Positions 30,201-36,820 of a stretch of 43,262 nucleotides of DNA are shown piece by piece. The notes beneath the pieces were generated by a model that was given only the letters and a program-made list of their open reading frames with translations, ran no database searches and was not told the DNA's origin. Within the stretch, counting starts at the first letter, position 1. Each line of letters starts with the position of its first letter. A program made the position numbers and the translations under genes. The stretch spans positions 1-43,262 of the forward strand of contig DASWRT010000209.1 of NCBI GenBank assembly GCA_036403035.1, read 5' to 3'. The DNA comes from DASWRT01 sp036403035. GTDB taxonomy: Bacteria > Pseudomonadota > Alphaproteobacteria > ATCC43930 > CGMCC-115725.

Positions 30201-30616
30201 ACCCGGTTCAGCGTTTCGAGATCGGTCCGGCGCGGCAGCTTCTCTCCGAACGGCTTCAGCGTGGTGACGAGGACTTGACCGGTGGTATCGAGGAGAACGA
30301 TGCCGGTGGCGATCGGCCGGAGCTTCAGCGCGTCGTCGATCAGTTGGTGGAAGGTGGCGTAATCCTCCTTCCGCAAAGCCGGAGAGAGCGCGAGCAGCTG
30401 CAGCATCGCCACCGAACTGTCGAGTTCGCGGTCGACCGCCGCGGCGAGCGTCCGAGCCCGTTCGCGAACCTCCTGCTGCAACTCGGCGCGCTGCGCCTCC
30501 ATGCGCCGGTCGATCATGTACGCGCCGAAGGCGACAAGCGGGACGATGCTGACGAGCACAAGGAGAACGAGGCGCGCCTGAACGCTCAGGCCACGGACCG
30601 GCGAAGTTGTGGGCAT
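27269..30616 (-). CDS. Hybrid sensor histidine kinase, Cache-HAMP-GAF-PAS-HisKA-REC (1115 aa)
   Basis: Inner-membrane sensor. Domains in order: TM1 (about 13-34); a periplasmic Cache-like sensor (40-280) containing PIISIEVPVFRDGRIVNVLA; TM2 (about 285-308); HAMP (to about 360); GAF (385-545); a coiled coil; PAS (590-705); HisKA with GGVAHDFNNLLAA (phospho-His733); HATPase (820-945) with NLALNARDAMP and GSGLGLSQVYG; and a C-terminal receiver (976-1090) with VVDDDKDVR, phospho-Asp1029 and LGKPFK. ATG 30616 is used; a TTG lies one codon before. No separate response regulator is adjacent, so the output partner is unknown. Confidence 0.9.
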   Translation of the reverse strand: MPTTSPVRGLSVQARLVLLVLVSIVPLVAFGAYMIDRRMEAQRAELQQEVRERARTLAAAVDRELDSSVAMLQLLALSPALRKEDYATFHQLIDDALKLRPIATGIVLLDTTGQVLVTTLKPFGEKLPRRTDLETLNRVLTTGQPQISGLVTAAVMRRPIISIEVPVFRDGRIVNVLAMGMTPDRLSKVLADQHLPAEWYAAIFDSKAVTTARTRDLDRFLGKPASPGIQARFAESDGEAWFFPNETSEGTPVYTTLARSASSGWTVSIGVPREVVDAPLRRSVWLAGAGGFGLIVASIVAAMWVGRRISRPVRSLAAPALALGRGELPDDPLPGVREVQEIGEALRAAAGIMRQRILQQERAEESQRESEQRLREERRVLEILNRIGAALAGELDLERLVQIATDAGTELAEAQFGAFFYNRIDRNGESYTLYALSGVPRSAFAGFPMPRNTALFGPTFRGEGVVRIADVRQDPRFGANAPYNGLPEGHLPVRSYLAAPVISRSGETIGGLFFGHAEPGVFTERAERLIVGIASQAAVAIDNARLYEGAQREVAERRRAEEELVHLAETLEQRVEERTRELSASQARLRAFQENSPDWLSLQRVTPEGRVFFVDVNPAAAAGYGLPPEQVIGRAIEDILGAEQAQVPLHYARECVRTNSSQRYLARRTLAGRTRTLDVLAVPVPDVDKTPGEHDRLLIMTARDLTEREALEEQLRQAQKMEAVGQLTGGVAHDFNNLLAAVLGNIELARGKVQDEFVRTLLARATRSAERGAKLTEQLLAFSRKQHLQPKSVEIGELVPAMAEMLERTIGPLVRIETKLQPGQWPTLVDPTQFELVLLNLALNARDAMPLGGQLLIEAVNVPAGSRNRPAGLTPGADYICLSVSDTGTGMSEDVAGKAFEPFFTTKEIGKGSGLGLSQVYGVAQQSGGTATIESRIGEGTTVRVYLPRAKSLGSVPGSGGGEHALATSPRTADGAGTTILVVDDDKDVRTVAATLLDELGYRVLEAADGRAAMAIVEGAERIDLLLADYAMRGMTGLELADRARARRPGLPVVLITGYAEMPDAAGVLDRIPVLGKPFKLGELAAAIRSALPETRGGGSADGRVVSLRRPEGRS

Positions 30617-30943
30617 CAAGTCAATATGCAGAAAGCGATGCAGTATGTCTGCGCCAATCTGTTCGCGCAGATGCCGGCAAGGATCGGCGGCCGATTGGCA
30701 AATCCGGCCGTGCCGGGGGAATGAGGAGGCGACGCTTTAACGCGAAGGTCGCCATGGTCCCGCAACGGTCGCGAAGGGAAAGTTCCTCGCCCGGCGCGAT
30801 AGCGCATCGCTCTCGTCGCGTTCGTCGCGAAGACTTTGCGACATTCGCGTTAAAACGTTCCTCAGCGAGTATCGGCTACCTGATTTTATCGCAGCTCAGT
30901 CCTGGCGCCTCCACGCGGGGAAGCAGAACAACGGAGAGCAGGG
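30617..30943. other. Intergenic stretch between kinase and rarA
   Basis: About 327 bases with no credible gene. It holds palindromic element C (30736-30854). The remaining bases next to the kinase start would contain that gene's promoter, but I see no clear boxes. Short open frames here read through the repeat and lack any family resemblance. Confidence 0.6.
30736..30854. repeat. Palindromic element C (about 119 bp)
   Basis: The ends are TTTAACGCGAAGGTCGC and, in reverse complement, TTTAACGCGAATGTCGC (16 of 17 identical). Inner arms are weaker (TCGCGAAGG and its complement), with GCGCGATAGCGCATCGC near the centre. The motif set (TTTAACGCGAAGG) differs from elements A and B, so this is a second palindrome family. 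Confidence 0.8.
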
Positions 30944-32251
30944 CTACTGGCCCTCGTTTTGCTCGGACCGCCTTCCCCGCAACTTCTCCCAATACTCCAG
31001 CCTTTTCCTGACCTCCCGCTCGAAGCCGCGGTCGACCGGCTCGTAGAAGCGGCGGCGGGGCATCTCGTCGGGGAAGTAGTTCTGGCCGGAGAAGGCGCCG
31101 GGGGCGTCATGGTCGTATTCGTAGCCGGAGCCGTAGCCCAGAGTCTTCATCAGCTTCGTCGGCGCGTTGAGGATATGCTTCGGCGGCATCAGCGAGCCGG
31201 TCTCGCGCGCCGCGCGCCGCGCCGCGCCGAAGGCGGTGTAGGCGGCGTTCGATTTCGGCGCGGTCGCGAGGTACAGCACGAGCTGCGCCACCGCCAGCTC
31301 GCCTTCCGGCGAGCCGAGCCGGTCGTACGCTTCCCACGCGGCGATCGCCTGCGGCAGCGCCTGCGGGTCGGCGAGGCCGATATCCTCGACCGCGGCGCGG
31401 GTCATGCGGCGCAGGATGTAGATCGGGTCCTCGCCGCCCGCGAGCATCCGCGCCAGCCAGTAGAGCGCCGCATCGGCGTCCGACCCGCGCAGCGACTTGT
31501 GCAGCGCCGAGATCAGGTTGTAGTGCCCCTCCTGCGCCTTGTCGTAGAGCGGCGCGCGGCGCTGCACCGCGGCGGCGAGCCCGGCCGCGTCGAGCGGCGC
31601 CGCCCCGGCCTCCATCCGCGCCAGCTCCTCGACGAGGTTCAGCAGGAATCGCCCGTCGCCGTCCGCCATCGCGCGCAGCGCCTGCCGCGCGTCGTCGGTG
31701 AGCGGCACCGTGCGGCCCAGTTCCGCCTCGGCGCGCTCGATCAGCTTCTCCAGCGCCGCGTCGTCGAGCCGGTGCAGCACCATCATCTGACAGCGCGAGA
31801 GCAGGGCGCCGTTCAGTTCGAAGGACGGGTTCTCGGTCGTGGCGCCGATCAGCACGATCGTGCCGTCCTCGACATAGGGCAGGAACGCGTCCTGCTGCGC
31901 CCGGTTGAAGCGGTGGATCTCGTCGACGAAGAGCGCCGTCCCCTTGCCGTCGCGCCGCCGCAGCTTCGCCGCCTCGAACACCTTGCGCAGGTCGGCGACG
32001 CCGGAGAACACCGCCGACAGCGGCTCGAACGCGAGGTCTGTCGCGTCGGCGAGGAGCCGCGCGATCGTCGTCTTGCCGCAGCCCGGCGGCCCCCACAGGA
32101 TCATCGAGGCGAGCGCGCGCGCCTTGACCATCCGGCCGAGCGGCTTGGCCGGATCGAGCAAATGGTCCTGCCCGATCACCTCGTCCAGCCGCTTCGGCCG
32201 GAGCCGGTCCGCCAGCGGCCGCGGCGCCTGCGCCTCGAACAGGCTCGTCAC
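30944..32251 (-). CDS. rarA: Replication-associated recombination protein A (435 aa)
   Basis: AAA+ ATPase of the RarA/MgsA/WRNIP1 family, acting at stalled replication forks. It has DRLRPKRLDEVIGQDHLL, Walker A GPPGCGKT (54-61), Walker B LFVDEIHRFN, sensor 1 IGATTENPSFELN, and the C-terminal MgsA domain with SDADAALYWLARMLAGGEDP, LMPPKHILNAPTKLMK and the RFYEPVDRGFE ending. GTG start with GGAAGG 8 bases upstream. Element B begins 29 bases before the start. A broken copy of its last 170 bases lies at 26684-26853. Confidence 0.95.
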   Translation of the reverse strand: MTSLFEAQAPRPLADRLRPKRLDEVIGQDHLLDPAKPLGRMVKARALASMILWGPPGCGKTTIARLLADATDLAFEPLSAVFSGVADLRKVFEAAKLRRRDGKGTALFVDEIHRFNRAQQDAFLPYVEDGTIVLIGATTENPSFELNGALLSRCQMMVLHRLDDAALEKLIERAEAELGRTVPLTDDARQALRAMADGDGRFLLNLVEELARMEAGAAPLDAAGLAAAVQRRAPLYDKAQEGHYNLISALHKSLRGSDADAALYWLARMLAGGEDPIYILRRMTRAAVEDIGLADPQALPQAIAAWEAYDRLGSPEGELAVAQLVLYLATAPKSNAAYTAFGAARRAARETGSLMPPKHILNAPTKLMKTLGYGSGYEYDHDAPGAFSGQNYFPDEMPRRRFYEPVDRGFEREVRKRLEYWEKLRGRRSEQNEGQ

Positions 32252-32279
32252 GTCGGCGTCCTTCCGGTCGTGGAAGGAA

Positions 32280-32535
32280 CCTTGAATCGGGGATCGGGGG
32301 GATGGCTGGGGATCGGGGGGATAGGAGGAAAAAGTTCACACCTCGACGCAGAGGGCGCGGAGGCTTCGCGGCGTACGCAAAGGTTGATTTTTTCGCGCGC
32401 CGCAGGCGCGCAATAAACTATGGAAATTTCTCCGCGTATCTCCGCGGAAACTCTGTGCCCTCTGCGTGAAAGCGTTACCTCTCTTTTGTTCTTATCCCCC
32501 CGATCCCCCGTCATCCCCCCGATCTCCGAATCAGG
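32280..32535. repeat. Nested palindromic element B (about 256 bp)
   Basis: Outer arms 32280-32323 and 32493-32535 are inverted copies (about 85-90% identical by eye). Each contains two direct copies of a GATCGGGGGGAT-like unit. Inside them, 32335 to 32471 forms a second hairpin with TTCAC/GTGAA ends and GCAGAGGGC motifs. At its core, 32389-32412 is the exact reverse complement of the core of element A (23936-23959). The whole lies directly upstream of rarA. Confidence 0.85.
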
Positions 32536-32574
32536 TTCTGCGCGGCACCGCCGCTGCCGAGCGGCTCCTTGAAT

Positions 32575-32625
32575 GGCCTCGCGCTTGAATTCCTCGGGAA
32601 AGAACCGTCGCTTCAGCCGATCCAT
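32575..32625 (-). pseudogene. Possible IS3-family OrfA N-terminal remnant
   Basis: Seventeen codons read MDRLKRRFFPEEFKREA, with GGAGAG just upstream; this resembles the first residues of IS3-type OrfA (K/R-R-x-F-x-x-E-F-K-x-E-A). After GAGGCC the similarity stops and the sequence runs into the arm of element B. It is too short for a firm call. In the 139 bases from here to the etfB end (32626-32764) I see nothing else. Confidence 0.4.
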
Positions 32626-32764
32626 TGGACACCTCTCCTCGGCCTCTCAGCCTAGCAGCGGTATCAACAGTTTCGACAGAGGATCAAAGCCGGCATTCGC
32701 ACTGCGTCATCGGCGCACTCCGGATCATTCTGCCGGGCGGCGGCAACAAGCCTGCCTGGAGATA

Positions 32765-33529
32765 TCACCGCCTCACACCGATGCGCGTCAGGAAGGCGAG
32801 TATCTTCTCCGCCGCCATGTCCGGGTCGGGATCGACAAGGAGCGTGCCCGATCCTGTCGCAGCCTCCGTCGCGGTCTTCAGGCGGTCCGCGACCGAGCCG
32901 GAAGTCTTGGCGCCGGCGATGAGCCGGGGTTTCGGCCGGTAAGGCTTTTCGCTTACCTCGAGCGCCATTTCCTCGACCGCGATGCCTGGACGACAGTCGA
33001 GGCGGCCGCGCCTTGCCGCCGCGAAGGCGAAGGGCTGCGGCGGTCGCGCAATCGGATGAACCACGACGACGGCCGGGAGGTGCACCAGGATCGAGCGCCG
33101 CTGGCCCCGCGCCAGCGCCTGTTCCACTTCGAGAACGGCTTCGCCTTCGTGCTCGACCGATCTGGCGGCCACCGCATCCGCAACGGTCGGCCAACCCAAA
33201 GCTGCGGCCACCGCGTAAGGCACCATGCCCGTTCCGGCGCCGCTTTCCGAGCGCCGGCCCGCAACCACGAGATCGGGCGGATCGGCCATAAGGGTAGCGA
33301 CGAGCGCCGGCACGGGATCGGAGCGGTGGGAAACCGAAAGCATGCCGGCTCGAATGAGACCGTGGCCGAAATAGTCCCGGATCGGGGTTTCGTCCGGTCC
33401 TGCATGAAGACCGAAGACCTCAGCGCCGAGACCGGCCGCGAGCCCGATTGCCTGCGCGTCGCAGCAAGCCGCCCGGGCCCGGCCCGAAGCAGGATGGCGA
33501 CCGACCGATAGGAGAGCAACCGCGCGCAT
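32765..33529 (-). CDS. etfB: EtfB-like half, if translated separately (254 aa)
   Basis: Beta-subunit-like domain: LLSVGRHPASGRARAACCDA, the AMP/nucleotide-site region DLVVAGRRSESGAGTGMVPY, and a C-terminal region with EVSEKPYRPKPRLIAGAKTS. This is listed as an alternative to the fused frame 32765-34897. Upstream of ATG 33529 the nearest purine run (GAGAC) is about 12 bases away, weak for a ribosome site, so independent initiation is less certain than fusion or coupling. Confidence 0.5.
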   Translation of the reverse strand: MRAVALLSVGRHPASGRARAACCDAQAIGLAAGLGAEVFGLHAGPDETPIRDYFGHGLIRAGMLSVSHRSDPVPALVATLMADPPDLVVAGRRSESGAGTGMVPYAVAAALGWPTVADAVAARSVEHEGEAVLEVEQALARGQRRSILVHLPAVVVVHPIARPPQPFAFAAARRGRLDCRPGIAVEEMALEVSEKPYRPKPRLIAGAKTSGSVADRLKTATEAATGSGTLLVDPDPDMAAEKILAFLTRIGVRR

Positions 33530-34897
33530 CGTGCGCGCTGTCTCATGCCGCTTCACACCATTTTCCGGCGAATGAGTCGAGGTGGTCGGGCGGACGAGCG
33601 GATTTCGGGCGTTCCGAATTCGCCTGTCCTCGTCTGGATCACGTTCGACAGCTGCCGGGGACGGCAGGGGCTTCATCGAGCCCTCGCCATCGCTCCCGCC
33701 ATGTGTTCCGCTCGCAAGGCGTCTCAGGAGTGCGGGCATCACCTTCTGTGCGTCGGCGACGATGGCGAGATCGGCCCGCTTGATCATGGCGGCGTGCAGG
33801 TCCGTGTTGACGGCCACGACATGGGCCACACGGCCGAGACCCTGGAGGTGCTGCGGCGCGCCGGAGATGCCGAAGGCGACGTAGCAGGTCGCATCGAGCA
33901 GAGAGCCCGAGGCGCCGACTTGGCGGTGCCGCGGCATGAGGCCGGCATCGCATACGACGCGGCTTGCGCCGGGGGTAGCGCCGATCGCCCGCGCGAGTTC
34001 GGCGAAGCGTGTGAAATCGGTGACGCCGTTGCCGGCTGAGATGACGAAATCCGCCTCCGTCAACGGTATGGTTTCCGGGTCTTGTGCGAGGCGGGTCGTC
34101 TCGACGATCGCTCGCTTGGACAGCGGTGCGGCATCGAACGGGATCGGCCGCGCTTCGTGTCGGGCTCCGGAGTGGGGGGCGATCATGTCCGCGGCGAGCG
34201 TCATCAAGCGAGGGGGACGGATGCGCTGTTCGACGCTCCTGCCTCGCGCCGGGCGGGAGACGCTGTGGGGCGACAGGCTTTCCACCTCCGGGAACAGCGC
34301 TTCGCCGAGACGAGCCGCGAGCCGGCGGGCGAGATCGCCGCCGTCTCCCGATTCGGCGAACAGGATGTGACGGGGCGACAGTCCGCGCGCGATCCCGGCG
34401 AGCGTTTCGGTGCTGCCTTCCGGATCGTAGTCTCGATCGTTCGAAACGACGATCGTGCGGTCCGCGCCTGCCGGGCCGAGTTCGTCGCACGGCGCGGTCA
34501 AGACGGCGATCACCGCACCGGATGATTCGGCGAGAGATCGTGCGGCGCCCAATAGCTGACGGTCGTGCGCCGTCAGCCGTCCGCCGGGAGCGTCGAGCAC
34601 GGCAAGGACGAAAAAGGCCGGCTCCGCGATGGCGCGGATTTCGGGCGCCGTCCCGACGATTGCGGCTGGAGTTTGGCTTGCGGACGCAGGCGCTGCCTCG
34701 CCGGGGCTGCGCGTGCGATCGAGGCGCCGCCGCACCGTGCCGGGCACGAGGGCCGCCGCATGATCGTCGCGCGGATCGCGGCGCGGGCGCCCGCGTCGCC
34801 GGGACTCCGGGGCGACCATTGCATAGCGCGGACGCGGGCCGCTCGACACGAGCCGGGCGGCACGTTCGGTGCGCGGATCGCGCCGCAGCCGCGTCAT
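32765..34897 (-). CDS. etfA: Electron-transfer flavoprotein, EtfA and EtfB halves in one frame (710 aa)
   Basis: Accepts electrons from the DgcA-type flavoprotein and passes them on, probably via the DgcB-type Fe-S protein. Residues 1-100 form an Arg-rich extension; about 100-396 are EtfA, with RQVGASGSLLDATCYVAFG and GISGAPQHLQGLGRV of the FAD site. A hydrophilic linker of about 60 residues follows, and from residue 457 the EtfB half (MRAVALLSVGRHPASGRARA) continues without a stop. The ATG overlaps the dgcB stop (ATGA). Either this is a natural fusion or EtfB starts separately at 33529, but no good Shine-Dalgarno sequence is seen there. The alpha-then-beta order matches the Pseudomonas dgc locus. 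Confidence 0.8.
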   Translation of the reverse strand: MTRLRRDPRTERAARLVSSGPRPRYAMVAPESRRRGRPRRDPRDDHAAALVPGTVRRRLDRTRSPGEAAPASASQTPAAIVGTAPEIRAIAEPAFFVLAVLDAPGGRLTAHDRQLLGAARSLAESSGAVIAVLTAPCDELGPAGADRTIVVSNDRDYDPEGSTETLAGIARGLSPRHILFAESGDGGDLARRLAARLGEALFPEVESLSPHSVSRPARGRSVEQRIRPPRLMTLAADMIAPHSGARHEARPIPFDAAPLSKRAIVETTRLAQDPETIPLTEADFVISAGNGVTDFTRFAELARAIGATPGASRVVCDAGLMPRHRQVGASGSLLDATCYVAFGISGAPQHLQGLGRVAHVVAVNTDLHAAMIKRADLAIVADAQKVMPALLRRLASGTHGGSDGEGSMKPLPSPAAVERDPDEDRRIRNARNPLVRPTTSTHSPENGVKRHETARTMRAVALLSVGRHPASGRARAACCDAQAIGLAAGLGAEVFGLHAGPDETPIRDYFGHGLIRAGMLSVSHRSDPVPALVATLMADPPDLVVAGRRSESGAGTGMVPYAVAAALGWPTVADAVAARSVEHEGEAVLEVEQALARGQRRSILVHLPAVVVVHPIARPPQPFAFAAARRGRLDCRPGIAVEEMALEVSEKPYRPKPRLIAGAKTSGSVADRLKTATEAATGSGTLLVDPDPDMAAEKILAFLTRIGVRR

Positions 34898-36789
34898 GGC
34901 CGCTCCTCGACAGCCTCGTGGAGAAGTTCGGCGATGTCGCGAACGTCCGGCCGCGCGCCGACGACGCCTTCCAGCATGGACGTGCAGCCGGGGCAGGCTA
35001 CGGCCACGATGGCCGCGCCGGTATCGGCCGCTTGCGCCATGCGCAGATCCGGAATGCGGCGCTCGCCGGGGACGTCCGTCACCGGAGCGCCGCCGCCGCC
35101 GCCGCAGCACATCGACCGGGACCGCGAGCGCGCCATCTCGCGGCGGTCCTTGACGATTGCCGCGAGGAGATCGCGCGGGGCGTCGAACTCGCCGTTGTAG
35201 CGGCCGAGATAGCAGGGATCGTGATAGGTGACGGCGGCGTCGAGTTGGCGCCGCGGCGTAAGCCGGCCCTCCGCGACGAGGGCGGCAAGAAAGGCGCTGT
35301 GGTGGATCGTCTCGTACTGTCCGCCGAAGGCCGGATACTCGTTGCGGATGACGTGCAGCGCATGCGGGTCGGCGGTGACGATCCGGCGGAACCGGCGCCG
35401 CGAAAGGGTCGCGATGTTCGCCTTCGCGAGCGTCTGGAAGGTGGCCTCGTCGCCCAGGCGGCGGGCGAGATCGCCGCAGTCGCGTTCCTCCGCGCCGAGG
35501 ACGGCGAAATCGACATCCGCTTGGCGCAGCAGCGCGACAAGGGCTCGGAGCGTGCGGCCGTACCGCAGATCGAAGGCGCCGTCGCCGAGCCAGAGCAGCA
35601 CGTCCGTCTCGCCGCCCTCGGGAAGAACCGGCAGGTCGAGGCCTGCCGCCCAGTCGAGGCGGGCCGAAAGCGCATGGCCGCCGGGATTGTCGGCCGCGCG
35701 CAGTTCGGCGAGCGGGAGAGCGGCCGTATCCGGCAGCGCGCCATGCTCCATGACCTCGAAGCGCCGCAGACTGACCATCGCGTCCACATGCTCGATGGTC
35801 ATCGGGCATTCCTCGACGCAGGCCCGGCAGGTCGTGCAGGCCCAGAGCGTGTCGGGGTGGATCATCGCGTCCGTCCCGACGAGGCGGCTCTGCGGTCCCC
35901 CGTGAGCCAGTCCGACCGGTCGGCCGGGATGCGGATTGCCGGAATAAGCCTTGTCGTCGCCCACGAGGGCGGCGCGGGCGAGATCCTGGATGAACTTCTT
36001 CGGGTTGAGCGGCTGCCCGGCGGCGAAGGCCGGACAGGCCGTCTCGCAGCGCCCGCATTCGACGCAGGCCGCAAAGCCGGTCAACTGATTCCAAGGAAAG
36101 TCGGCGAGCACCTCCACGCCGAGCTTTTCCGCCTGGAGGTCGATCGGTGCCAGTGCGGTGGAGCGCCCGCCGCCGAAACGCGCCGGACGGGGATGGGCGA
36201 CGAGATGGAGTGCGCCGGCCAGCGCGTGGCGCATCGGCCCGGCATGGATCAGCCGCACGAGCCAGAGCCCGCCGCCGAAGGCGGCGAGAACGAAGAGAAG
36301 GCTCGCCGGGAGCGGCAGCGGGTGGCCGAGCGCCGCATCGAGCGCCACGAGGAAGCCGCCGCCGGCGAAGGCGGCGAGGGCGAAGGGCAGCGTCTCGAAG
36401 GGTCCGCGCGACAGTCCGGCCGGCCGCTCCGACGATCGGCGGCGGCGCCATTCGCGCAGGACGCCGACGATCAGAGTGGCGAAGGCGACCGCCACGACCG
36501 CCCAATAGACGGTTGAGGCGCGCAGCGCCGGCAGGAGGCCGAGCACCAGGAGCGCGGCCGCGGCAAGAAGTCCGCCGGCAAGCGGTGCATGCATGCGCGA
36601 GGCCGCCGGCCGCCGCGCGACGATATCGTGGACATCGACCAGATAGCGTCGAGGGAGGGCGATCAGCCCTGTCCGCCAGTCGACCGACACTGCTCGCCCC
36701 ACGAACACCGGGCGGAGCGAGCGTATGGCCTCGAACGCGACGAAGATGGCGAGGACGATGATCGCGCCGACGAGGCAGGTTCCGGCCAT
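34894..36789 (-). CDS. dgcB: DgcB-like membrane Fe-S oxidoreductase, DUF3483 type (631 aa)
   Basis: Likely the electron carrier from demethylase and Etf to the quinone pool. An N-terminal membrane part has about five hydrophobic helices (TM1 at 5-22). Two 4Fe-4S ferredoxin motifs follow: CVECGRCETACP (about 258) and CTTCRACVEECP (about 335). C-terminal CCG domains have YHDPCYLGRYNGEFD, SMCCGGGGG and ACPGCTSML, as in HdrD/GlpC-type proteins. It follows dgcA by 31 bases, and its stop overlaps the etf start. In Pseudomonas the equivalent gene is needed for dimethylglycine catabolism. The substrate here is inferred. Confidence 0.88.
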   Translation of the reverse strand: MAGTCLVGAIIVLAIFVAFEAIRSLRPVFVGRAVSVDWRTGLIALPRRYLVDVHDIVARRPAASRMHAPLAGGLLAAAALLVLGLLPALRASTVYWAVVAVAFATLIVGVLREWRRRRSSERPAGLSRGPFETLPFALAAFAGGGFLVALDAALGHPLPLPASLLFVLAAFGGGLWLVRLIHAGPMRHALAGALHLVAHPRPARFGGGRSTALAPIDLQAEKLGVEVLADFPWNQLTGFAACVECGRCETACPAFAAGQPLNPKKFIQDLARAALVGDDKAYSGNPHPGRPVGLAHGGPQSRLVGTDAMIHPDTLWACTTCRACVEECPMTIEHVDAMVSLRRFEVMEHGALPDTAALPLAELRAADNPGGHALSARLDWAAGLDLPVLPEGGETDVLLWLGDGAFDLRYGRTLRALVALLRQADVDFAVLGAEERDCGDLARRLGDEATFQTLAKANIATLSRRRFRRIVTADPHALHVIRNEYPAFGGQYETIHHSAFLAALVAEGRLTPRRQLDAAVTYHDPCYLGRYNGEFDAPRDLLAAIVKDRREMARSRSRSMCCGGGGGAPVTDVPGERRIPDLRMAQAADTGAAIVAVACPGCTSMLEGVVGARPDVRDIAELLHEAVEERP

Positions 36790-36820
36790 GCCGCACCTTC
36801 ACATTGGTTTCGGCTTCGCC

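Noticed and set aside
32765..36802. A single 1345-codon - strand frame
   Set aside because: Only the part from 34897 downstream encodes Etf. The upstream 635 codons are an Arg/Ala-rich shadow of dgcB in another frame, as expected in GC-rich DNA.
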